This document shows, in pieces, positions 45,902 to 54,252 of a stretch of DNA of 64,000 nucleotides. Position numbers and translations under genes: made by a program. Every line of letters starts with the position of its first letter. Within the stretch, counting starts at the first letter, position 1. The stretch is from positions 434,001 to 498,000 of the forward strand of contig NZ_JAHKPI010000014.1 in the NCBI RefSeq assembly GCF_018860425.1, written 5' to 3'. The DNA is from Marinobacter sp. F3R08. GTDB lineage: Bacteria > Pseudomonadota > Gammaproteobacteria > Pseudomonadales > Oleiphilaceae. Under the pieces are notes generated by a model that saw only the letters and a list, made by a program, of their open reading frames with translations, did no database searches and was not told where the DNA came from.

Positions 45902-46282
45902 ATGTGGTTGTCTTTCGTTGCAGTGAGTGTTGGCGCCGTCATCGGCGCCAACCTTCGTTGGCTGCTGGGGTTGTGGCTGAACAGCGCTTATCATGCCGTG
46001 CCATACGGAACGCTGGTGGCCAACCTCAGTGGTGGTTGGCTGATCGGCCTGCTGATCGGCTTCTTCAGTCACGGCACCAGTCTGGCTCCGGAATGGCGTC
46101 TGTTTGCCATCACTGGTCTGTGTGGTGCATTGACTACCTTTTCCACGTTCTCGCTGGAAATGTTTGCTGCAATTCAGGATGGCAAATGGGCCATGGCCCT
46201 GACCGGTATTCTGGCCCACGTCGTGGGCTCCATCCTTATGACTGCGCTGGGAATTTACACCTTTGGCCTGGTGAAAGGATGA
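45902..46282 (+). CDS. crcB: Fluoride ion channel CrcB/Fluc
   Basis: A 126-residue four-helix membrane protein that dimerises to export fluoride. Signature segments: GANLRWLLGL, YGTLVANLSGGWLIGLLIG (with the Asn), and the Phe-box/Na+ site TGLCGALTTFSTFSLE. ATG 45902 lies 17 bp after the fadE stop, suggesting read-through; I see no fluoride riboswitch in that short gap. Confidence 0.93.
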   Translation: MWLSFVAVSVGAVIGANLRWLLGLWLNSAYHAVPYGTLVANLSGGWLIGLLIGFFSHGTSLAPEWRLFAITGLCGALTTFSTFSLEMFAAIQDGKWAMALTGILAHVVGSILMTALGIYTFGLVKG

Positions 46283-46521
46283 TGTGTACCACTACCTACA
46301 CAAATTCTCGAAAATACCCTTGGCAAGCTCTGGATTCAGGAGTAAAGTGAAAGGCGTAGGAAAGATTCAGTAAAGCATTTCATGAATAAGACGTACCTCC
46401 GCAGTTAGTAGTGACCGTCCTGTTTTTGATTACGCGATTTCTGTATTTCCGCAAAACGCTGACCTGGCACCATAAAGGTGAAAGGCGGCAGATAATATGA
46501 TTGATTTCAGGAAGTTTAAGT

Positions 46522-46728
46522 ATGTCTACTACTACCGGTACTGTTAAGTTCTTCAACGAAGCAAAAGGCTTTGGCTTTATCACTCGTGAAGGCGGCCCGG
46601 ACGTTTTTGTTCACTACAGCGCTATTCAGGGCAGCGGTTTTAAAACTCTGGCAGAAGGCCAGCAGGTTGAGTTCACCGTTACCCAGGGCCAGAAAGGTCC
46701 TCAGGCGGAGAACGTTGTTGCCCTGTAA
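46522..46728 (+). CDS. Cold-shock protein, CspA family
   Basis: A 68-residue single-stranded nucleic-acid-binding protein with RNP1 KGFGFITRE and RNP2 [12 protein letters not shown] 46522 follows AGGAAG. The preceding 239 bp from crcB hold a long AT-rich leader with a TAATAT-like box near 46493. Such leaders often act as cold-sensing structures, but no fold is clear by eye. A strong terminator follows. Confidence 0.93.
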   Translation: MSTTTGTVKFFNEAKGFGFITREGGPDVFVHYSAIQGSGFKTLAEGQQVEFTVTQGQKGPQAENVVAL

Positions 46729-46755
46729 TCCCTGATGGATTCGGCAATAACCGCC

Positions 46756-46783
46756 AAAAAGGCAGCTTAGGCTGCCTTTTTTT
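46756..46783 (+). terminator. Rho-independent terminator of the cold-shock gene
   Basis: AAAAAGGCAGC-TTAG-GCTGCC followed by T7, 28 bp after the stop. It is a classical stem and U-tract, and its A-tract makes it work for both strands (it also ends the convergent hydrolase gene). Confidence 0.93.
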
Positions 46784-46822
46784 ATGGCTGAAAAACGTCG
46801 TCTCCGGAGGCGGGAGAGTGTA

Positions 46823-47626
46823 TTACTGTGCGAAAATTGCCTCGTAAAAACGCAGAGTGCCCTCCCAGGAACGGTTTGCGGCGGCTTCGTCATAACCAAC
46901 CGGCATGCCGAACGTTTCGGCGATCTCGTCGGCGTCAGGGTTGGTGAAGGAATGCAGTACTCCGGGGAAACTTACCAGGGTGAGATCCACGTCCGCGTCC
47001 TGCATTTCTTTCACCAGGCCGGCGACCTGCTCTGCAGGAACCATCTTGTCGGCGCCGCCAGTGTAGACCTGGATCCTGGTTTTAACGGCTCCGGCTTCGG
47101 CGGTGACCGGGCTTCCCAGGGCTCCGTGGTAACTGACCACTCCGTCCAGATCAACGCCCAGGCGTGCCATATTCAGAACGACAGCGCCGCCAAAGCAGTA
47201 GCCTTGGGCCGCCATGCGCGTGGCATCCACAGTTGCATGACTCTGGAGAATGTCCATGGCTTTCATGAAGCGTGATTTGACCTGCTCGATGTCCTTGGTC
47301 GCTTCCTGCATGAACTGTTTGGCGGTATCGGGATGCTCTGCCTGCTTGCCTGAGCCATACATATCCAGGGCAAAAGCGGTATAGCCCTCTGCCGCAAGTC
47401 GCTCAGCCTGATCCCGGGCAAATTCATTGTGTCCCCACCATTCATGCACCACGAGAACACCGGGACGCTTTTGCCCGACTTCATTATCCCAGGCCATATA
47501 GCCAGTAAAGGTATCATCGCCAACCTGGTATTCGACGGTTTCGGTTTGTATTGCTGCCAGCACTTGCGTGCTTGCCAGGGTGAGTGACAGGGTCGCGGTT
47601 GTCGCCGCCTTGCTCAGAATGGTCAT
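46823..47626 (-). CDS. Exported dienelactone hydrolase-family protein
   Basis: A 267-residue alpha/beta hydrolase with a cleavable signal peptide (MTILSKAATTATLSLTLASTQVLA). The Cys-His-Asp triad is in QGYCFGGAVVL (Cys), GGADKMVP (Asp) and GVLHSFTNP (His), with VVHEWWGHNEF upstream. Classical dienelactone hydrolases are cytosolic; this secreted type has no known substrate. AGGA lies before ATG 47626. Convergent with the cold-shock gene. Confidence 0.86.
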   Translation of the reverse strand: MTILSKAATTATLSLTLASTQVLAAIQTETVEYQVGDDTFTGYMAWDNEVGQKRPGVLVVHEWWGHNEFARDQAERLAAEGYTAFALDMYGSGKQAEHPDTAKQFMQEATKDIEQVKSRFMKAMDILQSHATVDATRMAAQGYCFGGAVVLNMARLGVDLDGVVSYHGALGSPVTAEAGAVKTRIQVYTGGADKMVPAEQVAGLVKEMQDADVDLTLVSFPGVLHSFTNPDADEIAETFGMPVGYDEAAANRSWEGTLRFYEAIFAQ

Positions 47627-47755
47627 AGCGTGTCCTGCTCCTTACGGTTGTTTGGCGTTCACGGTTTTACGTCAGGAACCGTTAAATTGACGGATTCCAT
47701 TGTCAATCCAGTATAGGGCCTTTTGACGACACTACACCCGGACACTCGTGAATTC

Positions 47756-48043
47756 CGGCGCTTCCGCATCCAGATTGATTGCCCGGGATATGATCCGTCG
47801 CGTGCCGGAAGGCAGTGTTATCGTTGAAGTTGCGATCGGTCAGGGGGCTGCGTGGAAACCTCTCGGGCAACCTCCCACGACGATCCCACGTATATCGTTG
47901 ATGGTGTGGTACATTACTGCGTGGCAAATATGCCCGGCGCGGTGGCGCGTACATCGCCACCGGCGCTGGATAACGTGACTTTGCCTTTTGTGACTGCCTT
48001 GGCCAATAAGGGCCCGAACCGGGCATCCATATACAAACCCTGA
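47756..48043 (+). pseudogene. ald: Decayed alanine dehydrogenase remnant
   Basis: Two frames together match the NAD domain of Ald. The first frame reads [26 protein letters not shown]. After one G is lost in the run at 47843-47847, the next frame gives [26 protein letters not shown] and onward to [12 protein letters not shown]. Match is lost before residue ~260 and after about residue 340 of the usual 371, so both ends are gone. Restoring one G re-joins the frames at DQGGC-like [10 protein letters not shown]. No start codon, RBS or full fold remains. Confidence 0.85.
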
Positions 48044-48084
48044 ATCCCTGTTGGGATCCTGAGCGTGAAATACTCGGAGACAGA

Positions 48085-48657
48085 ATGAAACTGATCGGAT
48101 CCACCACTTCACCTTATGTTCGGCGAATTCGTATTCTACTGGATGAAGAACCCTATGAGTTTGTCGATCTGAACATCTATGGTGAGGGCCGGGACGAGTT
48201 GCGTCGCAACAATCCGACCCTGAAAATTCCGGTCCTTGAGGATGGTGGACAGGAAATCTATGATTCCCGGATTATCGCCCGCTATATCAGCGCCAAGCAG
48301 GGCCGCGACCCGCTAACCTGGAACCAGCAGAACCAGCTGACCATGATTGACGGTGCCAATGATTCTGCCGTCACCATGCTTCTTTCAGAGAAATCCGGGA
48401 TTGATACCAGCCAAGACCTGATGTTCTATAACCTTCAGCGTGAGCGCATCATGACGACCTTGCGTACACTGGCGGCGATGGTCGAAGACGGTCAGTTCGA
48501 ATCCTGGAACTACCCGGCTATCTGTTTGTACTGCCTGATAGACTGGCTGGATTTCAGGGAGCTTGTCGACTTTTCGGGAGTGGAAAGTCTGTTGGCGTAC
48601 CGAGACAGCCACAGGGACTACCCCTGGGTTGGCGAGACCGATCCCCGCCGATCCTGA
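48085..48657 (+). CDS. Glutathione S-transferase family protein
   Basis: A 190-residue GST. The N-terminal thioredoxin fold carries the active-site Ser in MKLIGSTTSPYVRRIRILL and the glutathione-binding cis-Pro and Glu/Asp-Ser of KIPVLEDGGQEIYDSRIIARYI. A short helical C-domain ends PWVGETDP. Shorter than typical GSTs (~205). ATG 48085 follows CGGAGA. The substrate is not known. The following 186 bp contain only a promoter-like AT-rich stretch near 48750. Confidence 0.85.
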   Translation: MKLIGSTTSPYVRRIRILLDEEPYEFVDLNIYGEGRDELRRNNPTLKIPVLEDGGQEIYDSRIIARYISAKQGRDPLTWNQQNQLTMIDGANDSAVTMLLSEKSGIDTSQDLMFYNLQRERIMTTLRTLAAMVEDGQFESWNYPAICLYCLIDWLDFRELVDFSGVESLLAYRDSHRDYPWVGETDPRRS

Positions 48658-48843
48658 TTTCGGGGCGGCCGGTCACTATCGGTCGCCCAACACTTGCTGC
48701 AAAACTGGTTCACTTCTTGATCAATTTTCCTTTCGCAATTGCCGTTCTTGACTATAGTGAAGAATAAGGAACGGCTTCTGGTCTGACAGTTTCCGCTTTC
48801 CGTACGTATACATACCAACAATAGAAAAGAGAGGGGATCATCC

Positions 48844-49455
48844 ATGCTCCTGTCACATGCGTTCGGGCTCTTCACCCATCCTGACGAAGAATGGGCTTCC
48901 ATACGAAAAGAACATGAAACACCCCGCAGGGTGTACGTTGCCTATGTCTTCATCCTGGCGGCTGTTGCACCCATCTGTGCCTACATATCGACGGCTTATT
49001 TTGGCTGGACGGTAGGCAATGAACGGTTGATCAAGCTCACTGAAATCAGTGCGATGCAGCTCAGTCTGCTTACCTATTTTGCAATGCTCGTGGGGGTTTT
49101 TGCACTGGGATTTGCTATCAACTGGATGGCAAAAACGTACGGGGCAAAGGAAGAGCACGTCCCCTCCAACGGGATTGCCCTGGCAGCATACTCCTGCACA
49201 CCTCTGTTTCTGGCGGGTTTTGCCCTGCTATATCCGGTGCCCTGGTTTAACGCCATCGTCTTCCTGATTGCAGCGTGTTACGGCGCATGGTTGATGTATG
49301 ACGGTTTGCCGATTGTTATGGGTATCGAAAAGGATCGGGCGGTAATGTACGCCGGTGCGTTACTGACGGTTGCCCTTGTGATCCTGGTCTCCACCCGGGT
49401 GGGGTCTGTGATTCTCTGGAACATGGGTGTCGGCCCTGTCTTCATCAGCGGATAG
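48844..49455 (+). CDS. Yip1-domain membrane protein
   Basis: A 203-residue protein with five hydrophobic helices. Its N-terminal HAFGLFTHPDEEWASIRKE is typical of bacterial Yip1-family proteins, as is the SYSCTPLFLAGF-like segment (AAYSCTPLFLAGFALLYP). ATG 48844 follows GAGGGG. Function in bacteria is not established. It is followed by a strong terminator. Confidence 0.84.
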   Translation: MLLSHAFGLFTHPDEEWASIRKEHETPRRVYVAYVFILAAVAPICAYISTAYFGWTVGNERLIKLTEISAMQLSLLTYFAMLVGVFALGFAINWMAKTYGAKEEHVPSNGIALAAYSCTPLFLAGFALLYPVPWFNAIVFLIAACYGAWLMYDGLPIVMGIEKDRAVMYAGALLTVALVILVSTRVGSVILWNMGVGPVFISG

Positions 49456-49480
49456 CGAAGATTCTGAATGGACCCGAAGA

Positions 49481-49507
49481 AAGGGAGCCAAAGGCTCCCT
49501 TTTTTTG
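49481..49507 (+). terminator. Rho-independent terminator of the Yip1-like gene
   Basis: AAGGGAGCC-AAA-GGCTCCCTT followed by T5-6, 25 bp after the stop; a textbook structure. Confidence 0.93.
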
Positions 49508-49667
49508 TGGTTTCTGGTCCCTGCAGGGTGTTTGACGTGTTTTGCCAACCTCCTGTCGCAATTTGGCAATGCGTTCTTAATGAAGTCCGATTAGGTTCAT
49601 TCGTTGGAGTAGTAGCGGCAAACATCGCAGAACGCCGGTACTACGAAGGACGAACGCAGGGGAAGAC

Positions 49668-51419
49668 ATGACAATGAAACGACTGACACGACGGGATTTT
49701 CTGAAAGCATCGGCCATGAGTATGGGGGCGGTGGTAGTGTCGACAGGGCTGGCAGGTTGCGTGCTGGACAGCTCTGATACGCGAACTATCAGCTTTACTC
49801 ATGGAGTGGCCAGTGGCGATCCTCTTGCCGACGGCGTCATGCTGTGGACCAGGGCAATGCCGGCAACCGGCCAGGGAGCTCCTGTCAGTGTGTCCTGGGA
49901 GGTAGCGACCGATGAGAGTTTCGAGACGCTGGTGCATTCCGGTACGGCGGAGGCCGCAGAATCCCATGATTTTATTGTCAAAGTGGATGTTCGCGGGCTC
50001 GCGCCTGGGCAAAGCTACTACTATCGCTTCCAGACGACCGATCGCCAGTCACCGGTAGGCCTGACCAGGACACTTCCGCAAGGCAGCATCGACTCCGTGC
50101 GTCTGGCCGTGGTGTCCTGTGCGAACTACCCGGGTGGTTATTTCAATGTCTACCGGGAAATCAGTAAACAGACTGATCTGGATGCCGTGGTGCATCTGGG
50201 TGATTACATCTACGAATACAGCTCCGACGGTAGCAGTTATGCGGCACAAGATGCTCAGGCGCTGGGCCGAACCTTCCCGGAGGACAACAATCTGGAGCTG
50301 CTTGAACTGGTGGATTATCGCAGGCGTTACGCTGCGTACCGGGCCGATCCGGATCTCCAGTCCCTGCATGCCCGGGTGCCGTTCATCGTGGTCTGGGACG
50401 ATCATGAGGTGGCCAACGACACCTGGGAGGAAGGCGCTGAAAACCATAATGACGGCGAAGGCAGTTTCTCCGAACGTAAGCTCAATGCCCTCAAAGCCTA
50501 TTTCGAGTGGATGCCGATTCGCCCGGTGATTGAGGGTAGCGACGAAGCCATTTTCCGGACCTTCCGATTCGGCAATCTGGTGGACCTGCACATGCTGGAT
50601 ACTCGTGTGATCGGTCGTGACCAGCAACTGGACTACATGGACTATTTTACCGGAGAAGGGCTGGATGCCGCCCGCTTTACCGCAGATGTTGGCAGTCAGA
50701 ACCGTACCTTGCTGGGCGCTGAGCAGTTGCTCTGGTTGCAGTCTTCCCTGAGTTATTCCACCGCCACTTGGCAGGTGTTGGGGCAGCAGGTGCTGATGGG
50801 GCGCATGAACCTGCCCGCCGAATTACTGGTGGGCATCGCTACGGAGCAGTTGGACGGCCTGCCGGAAACCCTGGCGGAATTGGCCCAGATCAAGGTCAGG
50901 GCTCTTCAGGGTGATCCGACTCTGACTGACGAGGAACTGGCACGTATCAATACGGTTGCCCCCTACAACCTGGATGCGTGGGATGGCTACCAGTATGAAC
51001 GGGAGGTGGTTCTGGGTACCGCCAAGGCGCTGAACAAGAATCTGGTGGTGCTGGCGGGGGACACCCATAATGCCTGGGCCAATAATCTGAAAGACATCCA
51101 GGGGGACCAGATTGGCGTGGAATTCGCCACAGCCTCGGTTACATCCCCCGGTCTGGAGGAATATCTGGGCATTCCGGATGACATGATCCAGGGGGCTGAG
51201 CAAGCCATTGGTTTGCTGGTGGATGATCTGGATTACCTGAATGTGAACCAGCGTGGCTATATGTTGGTTACCTTTACTCCGGAAGAGGCCCGGTCAGACT
51301 GGTATTTTGTGGATACAATAAAATCAAGAGATTACCAGATCGATGCGGCACGAAACGCGTCCCGCCGGGTCTTACCCGGTGCCGGAAACCGTACGGTGCT
51401 GGAGGCAGCCATCGGATAA
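49668..51419 (+). CDS. phoD: Alkaline phosphatase D (PhoD), Tat-exported, probable lipoprotein
   Basis: A 583-residue metallophosphoesterase. N-terminus: twin-arginine TRRDFLK, a hydrophobic segment, then the lipobox LAGC (Cys about residue 27). The PhoD N-domain begins FTHGVASGDPLADGVMLWTR. Metal ligands lie in VVSCANYP, HLGDYIYEY, VWDDHEVANDTW and LAGDTHNAW. It releases phosphate from organic esters outside the cytoplasm using Ca/Fe. A poor Pho-box-like CTGTCGC-AATT-TGGCAAT (49553-49570) lies upstream. ATG 49668 or 49674 starts. Confidence 0.92.
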   Translation: MTMKRLTRRDFLKASAMSMGAVVVSTGLAGCVLDSSDTRTISFTHGVASGDPLADGVMLWTRAMPATGQGAPVSVSWEVATDESFETLVHSGTAEAAESHDFIVKVDVRGLAPGQSYYYRFQTTDRQSPVGLTRTLPQGSIDSVRLAVVSCANYPGGYFNVYREISKQTDLDAVVHLGDYIYEYSSDGSSYAAQDAQALGRTFPEDNNLELLELVDYRRRYAAYRADPDLQSLHARVPFIVVWDDHEVANDTWEEGAENHNDGEGSFSERKLNALKAYFEWMPIRPVIEGSDEAIFRTFRFGNLVDLHMLDTRVIGRDQQLDYMDYFTGEGLDAARFTADVGSQNRTLLGAEQLLWLQSSLSYSTATWQVLGQQVLMGRMNLPAELLVGIATEQLDGLPETLAELAQIKVRALQGDPTLTDEELARINTVAPYNLDAWDGYQYEREVVLGTAKALNKNLVVLAGDTHNAWANNLKDIQGDQIGVEFATASVTSPGLEEYLGIPDDMIQGAEQAIGLLVDDLDYLNVNQRGYMLVTFTPEEARSDWYFVDTIKSRDYQIDAARNASRRVLPGAGNRTVLEAAIG

Positions 51420-51525
51420 TACGAGCGGCCGTTCCCTTAGCTATTCTGTCCTTGACGCAGCGCAAACCATATCGGGCTCTTTCTCGGTTTAATGGTCCTG
51501 TTGCAACGACAGGGAGCTCCAGGGA

Positions 51526-54252
51526 ATGACCGAATTGGTGGAAGTGAAAAGCAGCGAACGCGGGGAGGGGGAGCCGGAATGGCATGTGCTAGGGCCTGCT
51601 GAAACCAGACAGGAACTGAACGCAGAGATGCCTCTGTCTGCTGATGAGGTTCGCCATCGTCTGGCCAGCTACGGCCCTAATGCACTGCCGGAATCTCGGG
51701 CACGGAGCCCGTGGGCCCGGTTGGGCCGGCAACTGAAAAACTTTCTGATTTTTGTGCTGACAGCGGCCGCAGCAATTACGGCAATCCTGGGCCACTGGGT
51801 AGATGCCGGCGTAATTCTCGCCGTTGTTGTTATCCAGACCCTGGTCGGCTTTGTCCAGGAAGGAAAAGCCGAGCAGGCCCTGTCGGCTATTCGTCATATG
51901 CTCGCGCCCAAAGCCCGGGTGGTCCGTTCCGATGGACAGCATCAGGTGGACGCTGCGGGTCTGGTTCCGGGGGATACAGTGTTGCTGGAGCCGGGCGATC
52001 GTGTACCGGCGGATCTGCGTCTGGAAAAATCCCATAATCTGAAAATCGATGAGGCTATCCTCACCGGTGAGTCGGAAGCTGTTGATAAATCGACCGAGGC
52101 GGTCACTGCGGATGCTGCCTTGGGTGATCAGTCAGGGATGGCATTTTCGGGCACCATGGTTGCGACCGGGACGGGGCGAGGCATTGTGGTGCGCACCGGC
52201 GCCCGGACAGAAATCGGCCGTATTTCAGGTCTGCTTGCCCAGACTGAAACCCTGAAAACCCCTTTGCTGGAACAGATGGACAGATTCGCACGAATCCTGT
52301 CCATCGTCGTTATTCTTGCGGGCATTGCGATTTTTGTCGGTGGATCTGTCTTCAGCGGGTTGCCCTTTCGTGAACTGTTCATGGCAGTGGTTGGCCTGAC
52401 GGTTGCTGCCATTCCCGAGGGTCTGCCGGCGATTCTTACCATTACCCTGGCCATTGGTGTACGCCAGATGGCCCGTCGCCAGGCGGTGGTCCGTCGAATG
52501 CCGGTCATTGAAACCCTGGGTGCGGTGTCGGTCATCTGTTCGGATAAAACCGGAACCCTGACCCGAAACGAAATGATGGTTACCCGGGTCGTGTTGTCTG
52601 GCGCCCGGCTGGAGGTGACCGGCGAAGGCTATGATTTTGATGGTGCGGTGAGCAGTGAACCGGGACAGCCGGTGGAATCCGCACTGCTGGACGAAATTGC
52701 CCGGGCAGCGGCACTTTGTAACGATGCCCATGTACACCAGGATTCCGGGAAGATCAGAATCACCGGCGATCCCATGGAGGCGGCGCTTTCGGTTTTCGCT
52801 CGAAAAGCCCGGTTTGATGTTGAGAACAGTCCGACCGACTGGCCCCGGAAAGATGAAATTCCTTTCGATACCGAGAATCGCTTCATGGCCACGTTGCACC
52901 ATGATCATCATGGGCATAGCGTGGTCTACCTGAAGGGAGCGCCGGAGCGAATCCTGGACATGTGTGCCAGCGAGGTAGCTGAATCCGGTGAGGCCCGGGA
53001 GCTGCGACGGAATGTCTGGGAGCAGGTCATTGCCGAGATGGCCTCCGATGGTCTCAGAGTGCTGGCCCTGGCCCGAAAACCGGCAGAGCGTGGGATTGGC
53101 GAACTGGCGATTGAGGATCTTGAACAGGGCGCAGAACTGCTTGGTCTGGTCGGGCTTCTTGATCCGCCAAGGCAGGAGGCCATTTGGGCGATTTCGGAGT
53201 GTCACGATGCGGGCATCCGGGTCAAGATGATTACCGGTGATCACGGCCTTACGGCCGGCGCTATTGCCCGTAAGCTGGGTCTGAAAAATACCGAACGGGT
53301 ACTGACCGGTAAGGAGCTGGACCAACTGGATGATGGCCAGCTTCGGGATCTCGTTGCCGAGGTGGATGTCTTTGCCCGGACGAGTCCGGAGCACAAGCTG
53401 AGGCTGGTAACCGCGCTTCAGGCCCTGCATGGGGTTGTGGCCATGACCGGGGATGGGGTGAACGATGCTCCGGCGCTGAAGCGTGCGGATGTCGGAATTG
53501 CAATGGGAGTGAAGGGCTCGGAAGCGGCGCGGGAAGCGTCTTCAGTAGTCTTGCTGGATGATAACTTCGCCAGTATCGCTGCGGCCGTGCGCGAGGGGCG
53601 AACCGTCTATAGCAACCTGAAAAAAGGCATTGCCTTTATGTTGCCGATAAATGGAGGCGAGTCCATTAGCCTGATCACGGCTTTGCTGTTGGGGCTGACC
53701 TTGCCAATTTCCGCCTTGCAGATCCTCTGGGTCAACATGGTCAGTTCGGTGGTTTTGGCAATGACGCTGGCGTTTGAGCCCGCGGAACCGGATGTAATGA
53801 AACGTATGCCCAGGGCCCGGAACGAGTCATTGTTGAAGGGGTTTGTGATCTGGCGTGTGGTGTTTGTTTCCTTGTTGTTCCTGATCGGGATCTTTGCGGC
53901 CTGGCACTGGGCCATCCATCATTACGGCGACGAGGAGACGGCGCGGACGCTTGCGGTCAATACGCTGGTGGCCATGGAGATGTTCTATCTGTTCGCCGTG
54001 CGTTACCTGGATTCAGCGTCCATTACCCTCCGTGGTGTGTTGGGTACGCCGGTTGTGCTTCTCGCTGTTGCCAGCGTGATTGCGTTGCAGCTGCTATTTA
54101 CCTATGTGCCCTGGTTCAACGATACCTTTGGTACCCGGGCACTGAGCCTGGAAATGCTCGGTTTTGCAGTGGCAGCCGGACTAATGGTTCTGGCGATTCT
54201 GGAAATCGAAACGTTGTTGCGAAAGCGCCTGCTCAGGGCAGGCCCCGTGTAA
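51526..54252 (+). CDS. P2-type cation-transporting ATPase
   Basis: A 908-residue P-type ATPase with the N-terminal cation-ATPase domain, actuator loop LTGESEAVDK, M4 motif AIPEGLPAIL, phosphorylation site CSDKTGTLT, N-domain KGAPERILDMC and hinge MTGDGVNDAPALKRADVGIAMG, then six C-terminal helices. The PEGLP motif places it with Ca2+/Na+-type IIA pumps. M6 reads NMVSSVVLAMTLAFEP, without the typical Ca2+ ligands, so the ion is uncertain. Its last 20 bp overlap the convergent next gene. Confidence 0.9.
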   Translation: MTELVEVKSSERGEGEPEWHVLGPAETRQELNAEMPLSADEVRHRLASYGPNALPESRARSPWARLGRQLKNFLIFVLTAAAAITAILGHWVDAGVILAVVVIQTLVGFVQEGKAEQALSAIRHMLAPKARVVRSDGQHQVDAAGLVPGDTVLLEPGDRVPADLRLEKSHNLKIDEAILTGESEAVDKSTEAVTADAALGDQSGMAFSGTMVATGTGRGIVVRTGARTEIGRISGLLAQTETLKTPLLEQMDRFARILSIVVILAGIAIFVGGSVFSGLPFRELFMAVVGLTVAAIPEGLPAILTITLAIGVRQMARRQAVVRRMPVIETLGAVSVICSDKTGTLTRNEMMVTRVVLSGARLEVTGEGYDFDGAVSSEPGQPVESALLDEIARAAALCNDAHVHQDSGKIRITGDPMEAALSVFARKARFDVENSPTDWPRKDEIPFDTENRFMATLHHDHHGHSVVYLKGAPERILDMCASEVAESGEARELRRNVWEQVIAEMASDGLRVLALARKPAERGIGELAIEDLEQGAELLGLVGLLDPPRQEAIWAISECHDAGIRVKMITGDHGLTAGAIARKLGLKNTERVLTGKELDQLDDGQLRDLVAEVDVFARTSPEHKLRLVTALQALHGVVAMTGDGVNDAPALKRADVGIAMGVKGSEAAREASSVVLLDDNFASIAAAVREGRTVYSNLKKGIAFMLPINGGESISLITALLLGLTLPISALQILWVNMVSSVVLAMTLAFEPAEPDVMKRMPRARNESLLKGFVIWRVVFVSLLFLIGIFAAWHWAIHHYGDEETARTLAVNTLVAMEMFYLFAVRYLDSASITLRGVLGTPVVLLAVASVIALQLLFTYVPWFNDTFGTRALSLEMLGFAVAAGLMVLAILEIETLLRKRLLRAGPV

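Noticed and set aside
47703..48112. Minus-strand ORFs of 134 and 90 codons
   Set aside because: Shadows of the ald remnant; no family match or ribosome site.
49553..49570. Pho box before phoD
   Set aside because: CTGTCGC-AATT-TGGCAAT has a poor second half; kept only as a remark, not as a feature.
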